A DNA stretch of 64,000 nt, taken from assembly GCA_049603715.1 (NCBI GenBank), contig JBMYSW010000018.1, positions 1-64,000 on the forward strand, in the 5' to 3' direction. Below, piece by piece: positions 18,072-27,256 of this stretch. This stretch comes from Pontibacterium sp049603715. Lineage in GTDB: Bacteria > Pseudomonadota > Gammaproteobacteria > Pseudomonadales > Balneatricaceae. Below the pieces are notes generated by a model. The model did not search any database. It worked only from the letters and a program-made list of their open reading frames with translations, and was not told the DNA's origin. Every line of letters begins with the position of its first letter. The stretch's first letter is position 1. Both the position numbers and the translations under genes were made by a program.

Positions 18072-18540
18072 CTAAGAACCTTAATCAATGCAATGTGCAG
18101 AGCACGAGGACTTCTTGCTTCTTATATATACAGCTAAAACTCTTTAGCGTTTTGGTGCTTTCTCTGCTTTGAATAACTACAAAAGCAAAGGCGTCCGAAA
18201 ACACGTTAACGGCCGTAACATCAAAGAGTTAACACAGTAATACTACTCCTTTGCTGCATAATAAGGTAACAATTGTTTTAAATTAACCTTCGCTGTGGCC
18301 GATGAGACTCATTGGATAAGCGTATATACAGAGAAAATTAATTTTTTTTAGCAAAAGTAAAAAGTGCAAAACATGTCGCGAGCATGCTTGCTTTTGTTGG
18401 TAATGGTTGGTAAAAACCCGACACTTATGTGTTTTGTTAGTGCAGCTGCAAAAAAATTCAACCTTGACCCTTGATGGTCAAGCACTTATATATGCACCCA
18501 TATTTAATTCAAGCACCTCGTTCTTAAAGGATCCCCCTCA
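18072..18540. promoter_or_regulatory. topA: Upstream region of topA
   Basis: 469 nt, AT-rich, without a convincing gene; a 128-codon frame from 18407 overlaps topA out of frame and is rejected. It should hold the topA promoter(s) and the leftward promoter of the 17367 gene. Visible elements are a perfect inverted repeat CTTGACC-N6-GGTCAAG (18463-18482), 58 nt before the topA ATG, and a ribosome site AAAGGAT just before the start. Confidence 0.4.
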
Positions 18541-21243
18541 ATGGGAAAATCACTCGTTATCGTCGAGTCACCGGCAAAAGCCAAGACCATCAACAAATAT
18601 CTCGGAAACGAATACATCGTTAAATCGAGTGTGGGTCACATTCGTGACTTGCCCACCAGTGGCAGTGGCTCAAAGAGTGATCCTAAAGAGCGTGCAAAAC
18701 AGGCAGCGCTTACTCGTAAGATGTCGCCTGACGAAAAAGCAGCTTACAAAGCTAAAAAGGCCAAGCAGCAACTCATCACCCGAATGGGTGTAGACCCAGA
18801 AAATAACTGGGAAGCCGAGTACAGCGTACTACCCGGAAAAGAAAAAGTCGTCGATGAGTTAAAGCGCTTGGCCAAGTCTGCTGACCATATCTATCTCGCG
18901 ACCGATTTGGATAGAGAGGGAGAGGCCATTGCGTGGCACCTGCGTGAAGCTATTGGTGGTAACGACGAGCGTTACAGCCGCGTAGTGTTCAACGAAATTA
19001 CCAAAAAAGCGATTCAAAACGCTTTTGAAGAGCCGGGTAGCCTTAACTTAGATCAAGTTAATGCCCAGCAAGCCCGCCGCTTTTTAGACCGTGTGGTGGG
19101 TTACATGCTGTCGCCACTGCTATGGGAAAAAGTCGCCCGTGGTTTGTCGGCCGGTCGCGTACAGTCGGTTGCTGTGCGTCTCGTGGTTGAACGAGAAAAA
19201 GAGATTCGCGCTTTTATTCCCGAAGAGTTTTGGGAAATGCGCGCCGCGACAGAAACGGCTTCTGCGGTTCCTCTCAAATTAGAAGTCGCAAAATATCAGG
19301 GCAACGATTACCGCCCGACCTCAAAGGAAGAGAGTGAAGCGACCGAAGCGGTGCTTAACGCATTGGCCTTTGAGGTGGCTAAACGGGAAGACCGTCCAAC
19401 CAGCAGTAAGCCAAGTGCACCTTTTATTACCTCGACGTTGCAACAAGCGGCGAGTACGCGTCTTGGGTTTGGTGTGAAAAAGACCATGATGTTGGCGCAG
19501 CGCCTGTACGAGGCGGGTTACATTACCTACATGCGTACCGACTCTACCAACTTGAGTGCGGATGCAGTTCAAGCATGTCGTGAATACATTCTTAAAAACT
19601 ACGGTGAGGAGTACTTGCCGGAGCAGCCGTTATCTTACAGCAGCAAGCAGGGCGCTCAAGAGGCGCACGAAGCGATTCGTCCTTCTGACGTGCGAACACC
19701 TGCCTCGTTGCTAAACGGCATGGAGCCGGACGCTGAGCGCCTTTACGACCTTATCCGTCGTCAGTTTATGGCGTGTCAAATGACGCCTGCGCGTTACACC
19801 AGTACTCGTATCATCGTAAATGCTGGTGAATACGAGTTGCGTACTCGCGGTCGTATTCTTCGTTTTGATGGCTACACCAAGGTGATGTCGCCAAAAGGTA
19901 AGGGCGAAGACGATGTGATTTTGCCAGACGTGAACGCTGGCGAAACACTCACGCTTAAAGAGCTCATGCCAAGTCAGCACTTTACCAAACCAACGGCCCG
20001 TTACACTGAGGCAAGCTTGGTAAAAGAACTCGAAAAACGTGGCATTGGTCGCCCATCGACCTATGCTTCGATTATTTCGACGATTCAGGACCGCGGTTAC
20101 GTGCAAACGCAAAATCGTCGTTTCTATGCTGAAAAAATGGGCGATATTGTGACCGATCGTTTGGTCGAAAACTTTACCGACCTAATGGATTACAGCTTTA
20201 CGGCACGCATGGAAGAGGCGCTTGATGATATCGCTGAAGGCAGTGCTGATTGGAAAGCCTTGCTAACACGTTTTTATCAAGGTTTGGTGCGTCGCCTAGA
20301 CGAAGCCTACGATGCTGAATCGGGGATGCGCCCAAATGATCCAACCGAAACTGATATCGACTGCCCAGAGTGTGGTCGTCACATGATGATTCGTACCGGT
20401 AGCACCGGTGTGTTCTTGGGTTGTTCAGGTTATGCGTTACCACCAAAAGAACGCTGTAAAGCGACCATTAACCTTGTACCTGGCGATGAAGTGGTCAGCG
20501 TTGACGGTGATGACGAAGAAGAGTCTCGCATTTTGCGTAACAAGCATCGCTGTAAGCTATGTGATTCTGCGATGGATTCTTACCTCATCGATGAAGGTCG
20601 CAAGTTACATGTGTGTGGTAACAACCCAGACTGTTCAGGCTTTGAAGTTGAGGCAGGCGAATATCGTATTAAAGGTTACGACGGCCCAAGCCTAGAGTGT
20701 GACAAGTGTGGTAACGAGATGCAGCTGAAGACTGGCCGATTTGGTAAGTTCTTTGGCTGTACGAATAGCGAGTGTAAAAACACCCGTAAGCTACTGCGCA
20801 ACGGCGAAGCGGCTCCACCAAAAATGGACCCAGTGCCTATGCCAGAGTTGCAGTGTGAAAAGGTAGAAGACACCTACATCTTGCGTGATGGTGCCAGTGG
20901 TTTGTTCTTGGCGGCGAGCCAGTTCCCGAAAAACCGTGAAACTCGTGCGCCAAAAGTAAAAGAGCTACTGCCGCACCAAAACGAGATTGATCCTAAGTAC
21001 ACCTTCTTGTTCTCTGCGCCAACAGAAGATAACGCCGGTAACGACACCATTGTACGTTACAGCCGTAAAACCAAAGAGCAGTACGTGATGACAGAGTCAG
21101 AAGGTAAGGCGACCGGTTGGAAGGCTTACTACGTGGACGAGAAGTGGGCGGTAGAAGAGCCAAAGAAAAAAGCACCGGCTAAAAAAGCAGCTGCGAAAAA
21201 AACCACCAAAAAAGCGACTAAAAAGGACGCGGCGAGTGAGTAG
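18541..21243 (+). CDS. topA: DNA topoisomerase I
   Basis: 900 residues. A type IA topoisomerase that relaxes negative supercoils by a Tyr-linked single-strand break. An N-terminal TOPRIM domain (VIVESPAKAKTI, later ATDLDREGEAIAWH) is followed by the active-site region with the Tyr in GYITYMRTDSTNLS. The C-terminal part has three four-cysteine zinc ribbons (CPECGRHMM...; CKLCDSAM...; CDKCGNEM...CTNSEC), a further DNA-binding segment, and a basic tail of about 25 residues (KKKAPAKKAAAKKTTKK). Lys-rich tails are common in topoisomerase I of this group. It overlaps the following DUF6586 gene by 8 nt. Confidence 0.98.
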   Translation: MGKSLVIVESPAKAKTINKYLGNEYIVKSSVGHIRDLPTSGSGSKSDPKERAKQAALTRKMSPDEKAAYKAKKAKQQLITRMGVDPENNWEAEYSVLPGKEKVVDELKRLAKSADHIYLATDLDREGEAIAWHLREAIGGNDERYSRVVFNEITKKAIQNAFEEPGSLNLDQVNAQQARRFLDRVVGYMLSPLLWEKVARGLSAGRVQSVAVRLVVEREKEIRAFIPEEFWEMRAATETASAVPLKLEVAKYQGNDYRPTSKEESEATEAVLNALAFEVAKREDRPTSSKPSAPFITSTLQQAASTRLGFGVKKTMMLAQRLYEAGYITYMRTDSTNLSADAVQACREYILKNYGEEYLPEQPLSYSSKQGAQEAHEAIRPSDVRTPASLLNGMEPDAERLYDLIRRQFMACQMTPARYTSTRIIVNAGEYELRTRGRILRFDGYTKVMSPKGKGEDDVILPDVNAGETLTLKELMPSQHFTKPTARYTEASLVKELEKRGIGRPSTYASIISTIQDRGYVQTQNRRFYAEKMGDIVTDRLVENFTDLMDYSFTARMEEALDDIAEGSADWKALLTRFYQGLVRRLDEAYDAESGMRPNDPTETDIDCPECGRHMMIRTGSTGVFLGCSGYALPPKERCKATINLVPGDEVVSVDGDDEEESRILRNKHRCKLCDSAMDSYLIDEGRKLHVCGNNPDCSGFEVEAGEYRIKGYDGPSLECDKCGNEMQLKTGRFGKFFGCTNSECKNTRKLLRNGEAAPPKMDPVPMPELQCEKVEDTYILRDGASGLFLAASQFPKNRETRAPKVKELLPHQNEIDPKYTFLFSAPTEDNAGNDTIVRYSRKTKEQYVMTESEGKATGWKAYYVDEKWAVEEPKKKAPAKKAAAKKTTKKATKKDAASE

Positions 21244-21835
21244 GGCGTATCTTAAGCACACAAATCAGTGCTTGAGCGCGGCTAAAACCTCCCTCACTCA
21301 ACTGACTGAGGTTGAGGCGTCGTCATCGATGCTTATGGGTAAGGTTGCGCAGCAGGCTTACCTGAGCTCGACCTTGCTTCTGTTGGGTCGTGCTTTTGAT
21401 GCTTATGTCAAAGAGTTGGCAAGTGAGTTACTTGACCAAGACCCGCAGCTTGCGGTGATTAAAGCATCTAAGCAAGCGAGCCAAACACCGTCTTTGCTTA
21501 AAGCGGGTAGTCACCCTGCCGAGGCTTGGCAGTGCTTATCAGAGCATGGCTCAAGTCATGCAAGCTGGGGGCAGTTACAGGCGTTAAAAACCAACAAAGA
21601 CAGTTGGTTGAATGGGTTTTTAGCGGCGTACGGTGAGTTATGGTGGCCGCTGGATGAGTCGGGCGCAGGAGCAGCGCCTGCGGAGTCAGGCTCAATGATT
21701 CAGTTGGTAGATGTGTCGGGCGAAACTGCCCAAAAAACGCATTTGGCCAATTTAACGAGCAAACAACTAAGCTTGTGGCATCAAGAGCTCAAAGGTGTGA
21801 TTGATTTGCATCGTCAAAGCATCCAAGAGTGGTAG
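21236..21835 (+). CDS. DUF6586 family protein
   Basis: 199 residues, starting at a GTG inside the last codons of topA, so translation is probably coupled. Helical and soluble, rich in Ala, Leu and Ser; no catalytic motif is visible. A protein of this kind lies between topA and the sulA-lexA pair in pseudomonads, and that synteny is the main support for the DUF6586 name. Function unknown. Confidence 0.75.
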   Translation: MSRAYLKHTNQCLSAAKTSLTQLTEVEASSSMLMGKVAQQAYLSSTLLLLGRAFDAYVKELASELLDQDPQLAVIKASKQASQTPSLLKAGSHPAEAWQCLSEHGSSHASWGQLQALKTNKDSWLNGFLAAYGELWWPLDESGAGAAPAESGSMIQLVDVSGETAQKTHLANLTSKQLSLWHQELKGVIDLHRQSIQEW

Positions 21836-22018
21836 CGGCCCGCAAGGGGCTGTGACTGAGTGTTTTTTGTCTTTTACTTTCTGCTTTCTAATTCCAGCTT
21901 TTTAAGCTTTAACTTTTAATTTTTAGCTTTCTTAAGACTGCTAATACTGAGCAGCTTGTTGCTGCTGTCAGCGTGCATTTGCATGTCGTGCGTCAGTAAA
22001 GGACTAAGATCGTTTTAC

Positions 22019-22510
22019 TTAGGCTGCTTGTCGCTGGCGAATAAGCAAACACTGGCTTTTACCTTGCTTAGCGGCTGCTTCGAGTGCAGCTAAGTCTTCT
22101 TTGCTCATATCACCGCTCCAAGTGAGCACTAAATGGCAAGTACCTGCGCTCAGTGCTCGGCAAGCGAGTAAAAGGGCGTTATGGCGCTCGCTTGGGCGCA
22201 AAGTCAGTAGCTTTTCAATGGCGGTGCCTGCGGCCTCAAGCTCAGACTTAGGAAGCTTAGAGTCTTCAGCCAACCATGCAAACCAGCGATCATCTTGGCT
22301 TAAGTTCGCTAAAATCGATAACACCATTGGGCTAAAGATTTGCCCTTGTGCCGAGGTGATTTCGGTTACCGCACCTTCGCACTGAGCCACATTGTGTGTA
22401 GCAGATGCTTTGTGTGCTGTCGGTTGAATCACTTTGAGCGTGCGAGGTTGTCGCACACGCTCAGAAGGAAAAGGTAAGGTTTTTTGTGACATGGTACCGG
22501 CCTGCATCAT
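22019..22510 (-). CDS. sulA: SOS cell-division inhibitor SulA
   Basis: 163 residues. The core GAVTEITSAQGQ...SPMVLSILANLSQDDRWFAWLAE matches the FtsZ-binding region of SulA, which blocks Z-ring assembly during the SOS response. It begins 3 nt after the lexA stop on the same strand, so it is the second gene of a lexA-sulA operon and should be induced by DNA damage through the lexA boxes. Starts at 22510 (ATG ATG) or 22492 (MSQKTLPF) are both possible. The first is closer to the GGAG upstream. Confidence 0.88.
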   Translation of the reverse strand: MMQAGTMSQKTLPFPSERVRQPRTLKVIQPTAHKASATHNVAQCEGAVTEITSAQGQIFSPMVLSILANLSQDDRWFAWLAEDSKLPKSELEAAGTAIEKLLTLRPSERHNALLLACRALSAGTCHLVLTWSGDMSKEDLAALEAAAKQGKSQCLLIRQRQAA

Positions 22511-22513
22511 TGT

Positions 22514-23119
22514 TTAATCTCCACGCCTAATAACACCCACGCTCAAGCCCTCAATAGACAAGGACTGATGGGTAAGATCGACCTCGATGGGCGAAAACTC
22601 TTCGTTTTCGGCGATGAGGTACACCATATGACCTTCGCGCTTAAAGCGTTTAACGGTCACTTCATCGTCTAAGCGAGCCACTACGATTTGGCCATCGTGG
22701 GCGGTATCGCATTGGTGAACCGCAATAAGGTCGCCATCTAAAATGCCGATGTTTTTCATACTCTCGCCTTTAACGCGCAGCAAGTAATCTGCAGGCGGAG
22801 AGAAAAAGTCAGATGAGATGGTGCAGTGATCTTCAATGTGCTCTTGTGCCAAGATAGGTGAGCCTGCAGCCACTTGACCAATAACGGCCAAGCCTTGATC
22901 GGCCTCTTCAAGCTCGGGCACTCGAATGCCACGGGACGTACCCGGAATCATCTCGATAGCGCCTTTGCGCGCCAGAGCCTTTAAGTGCTCCTCGGCCGCG
23001 TTAGCAGAACGAAAGCCAAGCTCTTTTGCAATATCGGCACGTGTGGGTGGGTAGCCAGTATCAAGAATATGGCGTTTTACACAATCCAGTACTTCAGTTT
23101 GACGTTTTGTTAGCTTCAT
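22514..23119 (-). CDS. lexA: LexA repressor
   Basis: 201 residues. The N-terminal winged helix (LTKRQTEVLDCVKRHI...GYPPTRADIAKELGF) recognises SOS boxes. The self-cleavage Ala-Gly bond is in VAAGSPI, the catalytic Ser in GESMKNIGI, and the Lys in VARLDDEVTVKRF. RecA-stimulated self-cleavage lifts repression. It is autoregulated, as two LexA boxes lie 10-45 nt upstream. Co-transcribed with sulA. Confidence 0.98.
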   Translation of the reverse strand: MKLTKRQTEVLDCVKRHILDTGYPPTRADIAKELGFRSANAAEEHLKALARKGAIEMIPGTSRGIRVPELEEADQGLAVIGQVAAGSPILAQEHIEDHCTISSDFFSPPADYLLRVKGESMKNIGILDGDLIAVHQCDTAHDGQIVVARLDDEVTVKRFKREGHMVYLIAENEEFSPIEVDLTHQSLSIEGLSVGVIRRGD

Positions 23120-23129
23120 AATATCGAGT

Positions 23130-23145
23130 CTGTTTTTTTATACAG
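23130..23145. promoter_or_regulatory. LexA box 1 upstream of lexA
   Basis: CTG-N10-CAG with an AT-rich centre (CTGTTTTTTTATACAG), a perfect match to the gammaproteobacterial SOS box. It lies 11 nt before the lexA start codon. Confidence 0.9.
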
Positions 23146-23148
23146 TAG

Positions 23149-23164
23149 GTGTAAGTATATACAG
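23149..23164. promoter_or_regulatory. LexA box 2 upstream of lexA
   Basis: GTGTAAGTATATACAG: one mismatch (GTG for CTG) to CTG-N10-CAG. It sits 19 bp from box 1, similar to the tandem boxes of E. coli lexA. Confidence 0.7.
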
Positions 23165-23216
23165 TATTTTAGGCTTGTAAACCCTGTATGGTGTTACGAC
23201 GGCATGCATTAATCTT

Positions 23217-23232
23217 ATGTCTATATATCCAG
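23217..23232. promoter_or_regulatory. LexA box upstream of dinG
   Basis: ATGTCTATATATCCAG, one mismatch in the outer triplets to CTG-N10-CAG. In the wider 20-bp consensus it matches at 16 positions. It lies 43 nt before the dinG start and is placed to repress the dinG-rhlB unit. Confidence 0.7.
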
Positions 23233-23275
23233 TAGTTTGGTATGATTCGGCAAAACCTAAGCGAGACCTTTTCCG

Positions 23276-25399
23276 TTGTTAGACCCAGCCCTAAAAAAGA
23301 CCATTCAAACGGCCTATTCCACCTTCTTAAAAAACCGCTCTCTTAAACCCAGAGCGAGCCAAAAGGCGATGGTGGCTAGCGTTGCGCGTACCTTGGGCGG
23401 CATTAAAGCCAACCATGCGGGCGAACGAGAGGGTGAAAACCATATTTGTGTGGTCGAGGCAGGGACAGGTACAGGTAAAACCGTTTCTTACTTGCTAGGT
23501 GCTATTCCTGTCGCGCAGCAGCGCGATTGTAAAATTGTAGTTGCCACTGCAACGGTTGCACTGCAAGAGCAGTTGGTGAATAAAGACTTGCCGCAAGTCG
23601 TGGCTGATGCAGGCCTTAACGTTACGTATATTTTGGCTAAAGGGCGTGGCCGTTATTTTTGTATTAGCCAAACCGAAAAGCGCTTAGAAACCCAAGAAGA
23701 AATGGGGCAAATGGCGCTTTACGAAGACGAACAAGCGCAACAACTCGACCCGCAAACCCTCAAGCTTTATCGCGAAATGTATGAGGACTTTGCCTCTGGG
23801 CGGTGGGATGGCGATCGAGACAACTTAGTACAGTCGCTTGAGGAAGATGTATGGCGTCCGTTAACCAGCGACCATTTGTCTTGTACCAATCGCCGTTGTG
23901 AGCACTTTAGCGTGTGTCCATTCTTTAAGGCGCGTCAGGCTTTAGACGCCGTTGATGTGACGATTGCTAACCACGACCTTGTATTGGCCGACCTCGCACT
24001 GGGCGGCGGTGCCATCTTGCCAGATCCTTCAAAAACCATTTATGTGTTTGATGAAGCCCATCACTTAGGCGATAAGGCCATGAGCCACTTTGCCTACAGC
24101 ATGCGCTTGGGTTCTACCCAGCGTTGGTTAAACAGCTTTCCGAGCATGCTAAACAAACTAACAGAAGACTGTGGCGATCATACCACCTTGTCTGATTGTG
24201 TTGCCCGCATGCAGGTGCCGCTGACTGAAATGGAACGCGACATTAATCACTGGCTCGCGTTTATCAAAACCTTACTAGAGCGCGACCTTAAAAAAGGTGA
24301 GCAACGCCTGCGCTTTAGCCAAGGTTTGATTCCCGATGACCTAAAAGTTATCGCTGCCGACTTTGCCAAGTCGGCCGGTGTGGTGGTGGCGCGCATAGAG
24401 CAAATGGTGTCGGTTCTTAAAGATGCTATGGATGACGAAATCGCCGACCTCGAAAAAGAACCGGCCGAGCGCTGGTTCCCGATTTTGGGGCAACAACTCT
24501 CACGCGCTCAAAACAGTTTTTGGCTGGCGCAAAGTTATGCGCAATCGCAGGCGAGTAGTGGTTTACCAACGGCACGATGGGTCAGTATCATCGACTTGGG
24601 TGACCGTTTAGAATACGAATGCCGATCTAGCCCAGTAAGTGCTGCTCAAACCTTAGATGAGCACTTATGGAGCGCTTGTTTTGGCGCTGTGTTAACATCG
24701 GCAACGTTAACTGCGTTGGGTAATTTTTCGCGGTTAAATCAAGACCTAGGACTGCCCGAAACCAGCAGCTACGAGTGCTTGCCAAGCCCGTTTGATTACT
24801 ACAACAACGCGGTGCTTGAAGTACCCAAAATGCAAACAGACCCAAGTAATCCTGATGAGCATACGGACGAGGTGGCGGACTATTTGAATCGTCATCTTCC
24901 GCAAGCGACGGCTACCTTGGTGCTGTTTAGTGCATGGAGGCAAATGAACCGAGTATTGGAGTTACTCACGCCGCAGCTTAAACAGCGGCTTTTAGTGCAG
25001 GGAGACCTGTCTAAGCAAGAAATATTGTCGCAGCATAAACGTCGAATTGACGAAGGCGAAACCAGCATTATTTTTGGCTTGGCTTCGTTTGCCGAAGGGG
25101 TAGACCTACCGCGACAATACTTAACCGAAGTGATTATCGCCAAGTTGCCCTTTGGTGTGCCAGACGACCCCGTAGACGCGACCCACGCAGAGTGGATTGA
25201 GTCACAAGGGGGTAACGCATTTGAACAATGCACCTTACCGCAAGTATCAATGCGGTTAACTCAGGCCACCGGGCGATTACTGCGAACAGAGCAAGATACC
25301 GGCTCTATAAAGATTTTGGATAGGCGAGTCACCACTCGTCGCTACGGGCGTCGACTGCTTGATGCATTGCCTCCTTACAAACGAATTTTGAAACAGTGA
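23276..25399 (+). CDS. dinG: ATP-dependent DNA helicase DinG
   Basis: 707 residues. An XPD-like superfamily 2 helicase (5'-3') of the DNA-damage-inducible DinG family, thought to resolve R-loops and other structures. Walker A is in EAGTGTGKTVSYL and the DEAH box is FDEAHHLGD. Four cysteines for a 4Fe-4S cluster are seen at GRYFC, SCTNRRC and VCPFF. Late motifs TSATLTALG and QATGRLLR complete the core. The start is a TTG at 23276 giving MLDPALKKTIQTAY, similar to pseudomonad DinG; no ATG is better placed. It overlaps rhlB by 4 nt. Confidence 0.95.
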   Translation: MLDPALKKTIQTAYSTFLKNRSLKPRASQKAMVASVARTLGGIKANHAGEREGENHICVVEAGTGTGKTVSYLLGAIPVAQQRDCKIVVATATVALQEQLVNKDLPQVVADAGLNVTYILAKGRGRYFCISQTEKRLETQEEMGQMALYEDEQAQQLDPQTLKLYREMYEDFASGRWDGDRDNLVQSLEEDVWRPLTSDHLSCTNRRCEHFSVCPFFKARQALDAVDVTIANHDLVLADLALGGGAILPDPSKTIYVFDEAHHLGDKAMSHFAYSMRLGSTQRWLNSFPSMLNKLTEDCGDHTTLSDCVARMQVPLTEMERDINHWLAFIKTLLERDLKKGEQRLRFSQGLIPDDLKVIAADFAKSAGVVVARIEQMVSVLKDAMDDEIADLEKEPAERWFPILGQQLSRAQNSFWLAQSYAQSQASSGLPTARWVSIIDLGDRLEYECRSSPVSAAQTLDEHLWSACFGAVLTSATLTALGNFSRLNQDLGLPETSSYECLPSPFDYYNNAVLEVPKMQTDPSNPDEHTDEVADYLNRHLPQATATLVLFSAWRQMNRVLELLTPQLKQRLLVQGDLSKQEILSQHKRRIDEGETSIIFGLASFAEGVDLPRQYLTEVIIAKLPFGVPDDPVDATHAEWIESQGGNAFEQCTLPQVSMRLTQATGRLLRTEQDTGSIKILDRRVTTRRYGRRLLDALPPYKRILKQ

Positions 25400-26937
25400 G
25401 TAAACCCTTGAGTAACGAACAAAACGAAGCTTCATCAGAAAAGCGCAAGCGCCCTCGTAACAACAACCGCAACGGTCGCCCACGTCGCCGTCGTGGTTCT
25501 CATGAAGGCAAGCGTCGTTCGCAACAGGCGCGCCAAAGCAACTGGACACCGGCAGATTTTCAAGTGCCTGTGGTTGAGGGAAAAGCGCGTTTTCACGACT
25601 TCTCTTTGCCAGACGTGCTAATGCACGCCGTGGCAGATTTGGGCTTTGAATACTGCACACCGATCCAAGCAGAGACCATTCCTGCGGCTCTAGAGGGTAA
25701 AGACCTGATTGGTAAGGCGCAAACCGGTACAGGTAAAACGGCCGCTTTTTTGATGGGTATTATTACCGACCTTATTGACTACCCGCTGGAAGAACGCAGC
25801 TTGCGTGAGCCTCGTGCGCTGATTATCGCGCCAACGCGCGAACTTGCGCTGCAAATTGCCTCCGACGCGATTGGTTTGTGTAAGTACGCTAACCTGTCGG
25901 TTGTATCACTGGTGGGCGGTATGGACTACGAAGGTCAGCGCAAAGAGCTGGCTGCAGGCCCCGTTGATATTTTGGTGGCGACGCCGGGTCGCTTGCTCGA
26001 CTTTGTTAAAAACAAAGACATCGACCTCTACAATGTTGAAGTATTGGTGCTAGACGAAGCAGACCGTATGCTGAGCATGGGCTTTATCCCTGATGTGCGC
26101 AGTATTATTCGCGAAACGCCGCGTAAGGGCACGGACCGTCAAACCTTGCTTTACAGTGCGACCTTCACTGACGAGGTGATGAACCTCGCTCGTCAATGGA
26201 CACTTGACCCAGTCACCATTGAAATCGCTAACGAACGCAAAACCACAGATTCGGTTTCTCAAACCGTGTTTTTGGTGTCCAGCAGCGAAAAGTACAAATT
26301 GCTAAAGAACTACATTCGTATTAACAATGTAGAGAAGGTGATTGTGTTCTGTAACCGTCGTCACGAAGCGCGTAAGCTGGCTGAAAACCTACAAAAAGAC
26401 GGAATCAAAGCCGCTTTGATGTCGGGTGAAATTCCACAGCAAAAGCGTGTGCGCACACTAGAAGATTTCCGCGATGGTAAAATCTTGGCGTTGATCGCGA
26501 CTGACGTTGCAGGCCGCGGTATTCACGTAGATGGCGTAAGTCATGTAGTAAACTACCAATTGCCAGAAGACTCAGACGACTATGTACACCGTATCGGCCG
26601 TACGGGTCGTGCAGGTACCACAGGCACGTCGATTTGTTTTGCATGTGAAAACGACTCTTTCTTGATTCCTGAAGTAGAGGCAGAAACAGGCGTTAAGCTA
26701 ATATGTGTGCACCCAGATGCTGAACTACTGGCGGACACACCAAAAGCTGCGTCTAAAGAAGCAACGAAGGAAGAAGCAAAAGACGAAGCGAAAGAAGAGC
26801 TGAAAGACGCGCCTCAAGAGGCTGTTACAGAGGCAGTAGAAGCTGCAGAAGCAGCTCAGCCAGCTCAAGAGCCAGCCCAAGAAGCCTCTGACGAGTCGTC
26901 TAAAGAAGCGCCTAAAGAAGCCACGAAAGAAGGCTAG
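25396..26937 (+). CDS. rhlB: DEAD-box RNA helicase, RhlB family
   Basis: 513 residues from a GTG overlapping the dinG stop. A basic N-terminal region (KRKRPRNNNRNGRPRRRRG) precedes the helicase core: Q motif around FEYCTPIQAETIP, Walker A AQTGTGKT, PTRELALQ, TPGRLLDF, DEAD, SAT, and HRIGRTGRAG. RhlB helps mRNA decay in the E. coli degradosome, and the family call fits the RhlB group of pseudomonads. The last 75 residues are a low-complexity Lys-Glu-Ala-rich acidic tail (SKEATKEEAKDEAKEELKDA), probably disordered. Because it is coupled to dinG, it may be co-induced in the SOS response; an internal promoter cannot be excluded. Confidence 0.9.
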   Translation: MSKPLSNEQNEASSEKRKRPRNNNRNGRPRRRRGSHEGKRRSQQARQSNWTPADFQVPVVEGKARFHDFSLPDVLMHAVADLGFEYCTPIQAETIPAALEGKDLIGKAQTGTGKTAAFLMGIITDLIDYPLEERSLREPRALIIAPTRELALQIASDAIGLCKYANLSVVSLVGGMDYEGQRKELAAGPVDILVATPGRLLDFVKNKDIDLYNVEVLVLDEADRMLSMGFIPDVRSIIRETPRKGTDRQTLLYSATFTDEVMNLARQWTLDPVTIEIANERKTTDSVSQTVFLVSSSEKYKLLKNYIRINNVEKVIVFCNRRHEARKLAENLQKDGIKAALMSGEIPQQKRVRTLEDFRDGKILALIATDVAGRGIHVDGVSHVVNYQLPEDSDDYVHRIGRTGRAGTTGTSICFACENDSFLIPEVEAETGVKLICVHPDAELLADTPKAASKEATKEEAKDEAKEELKDAPQEAVTEAVEAAEAAQPAQEPAQEASDESSKEAPKEATKEG

Positions 26938-26960
26938 AAGGCTAATAGCAAGGTCGATAG

Positions 26961-27176
26961 ATGAGTGGAAACGATCCACACAAGTTAAAAAAGATATCTA
27001 ACTGGGTCGCGGTGGCGGTGAGTGCATTTTTTGCCGCCTTCGCTGTGGCGGGTTACCAAAACACCCAAGACGTGGGCCAGCTCGCGGCCTTTTTAGCACT
27101 CGCGGTTGTGGCCGTGTTTGTGGTGAAAGGGGCCTTTTGGCTCATTGGTTACCTGTTAGATAAGTTAGAAAGCTGA
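26961..27176 (+). CDS. Small two-helix membrane protein
   Basis: 71 residues. Two hydrophobic helices (WVAVAVSAFFAAFAVAGY and LAAFLALAVVAVFVVKGAFWLIGYLL) with a short polar turn. It starts 23 nt after rhlB. No family recognised; composition and position support a real gene. Confidence 0.6.
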   Translation: MSGNDPHKLKKISNWVAVAVSAFFAAFAVAGYQNTQDVGQLAAFLALAVVAVFVVKGAFWLIGYLLDKLES

Positions 27177-27256
27177 AAAGCTCGATTTACTGCGTTAAAC
27201 ACTAAGTTAGCGGCTGCTCAAGCTACGCCGTATGAGCAGTCACACGAGGAGGGCCG

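Noticed and set aside
18407..18793. 128-codon frame overlapping topA
   Set aside because: Out of frame with topA, no family resemblance; topA evidence is decisive.
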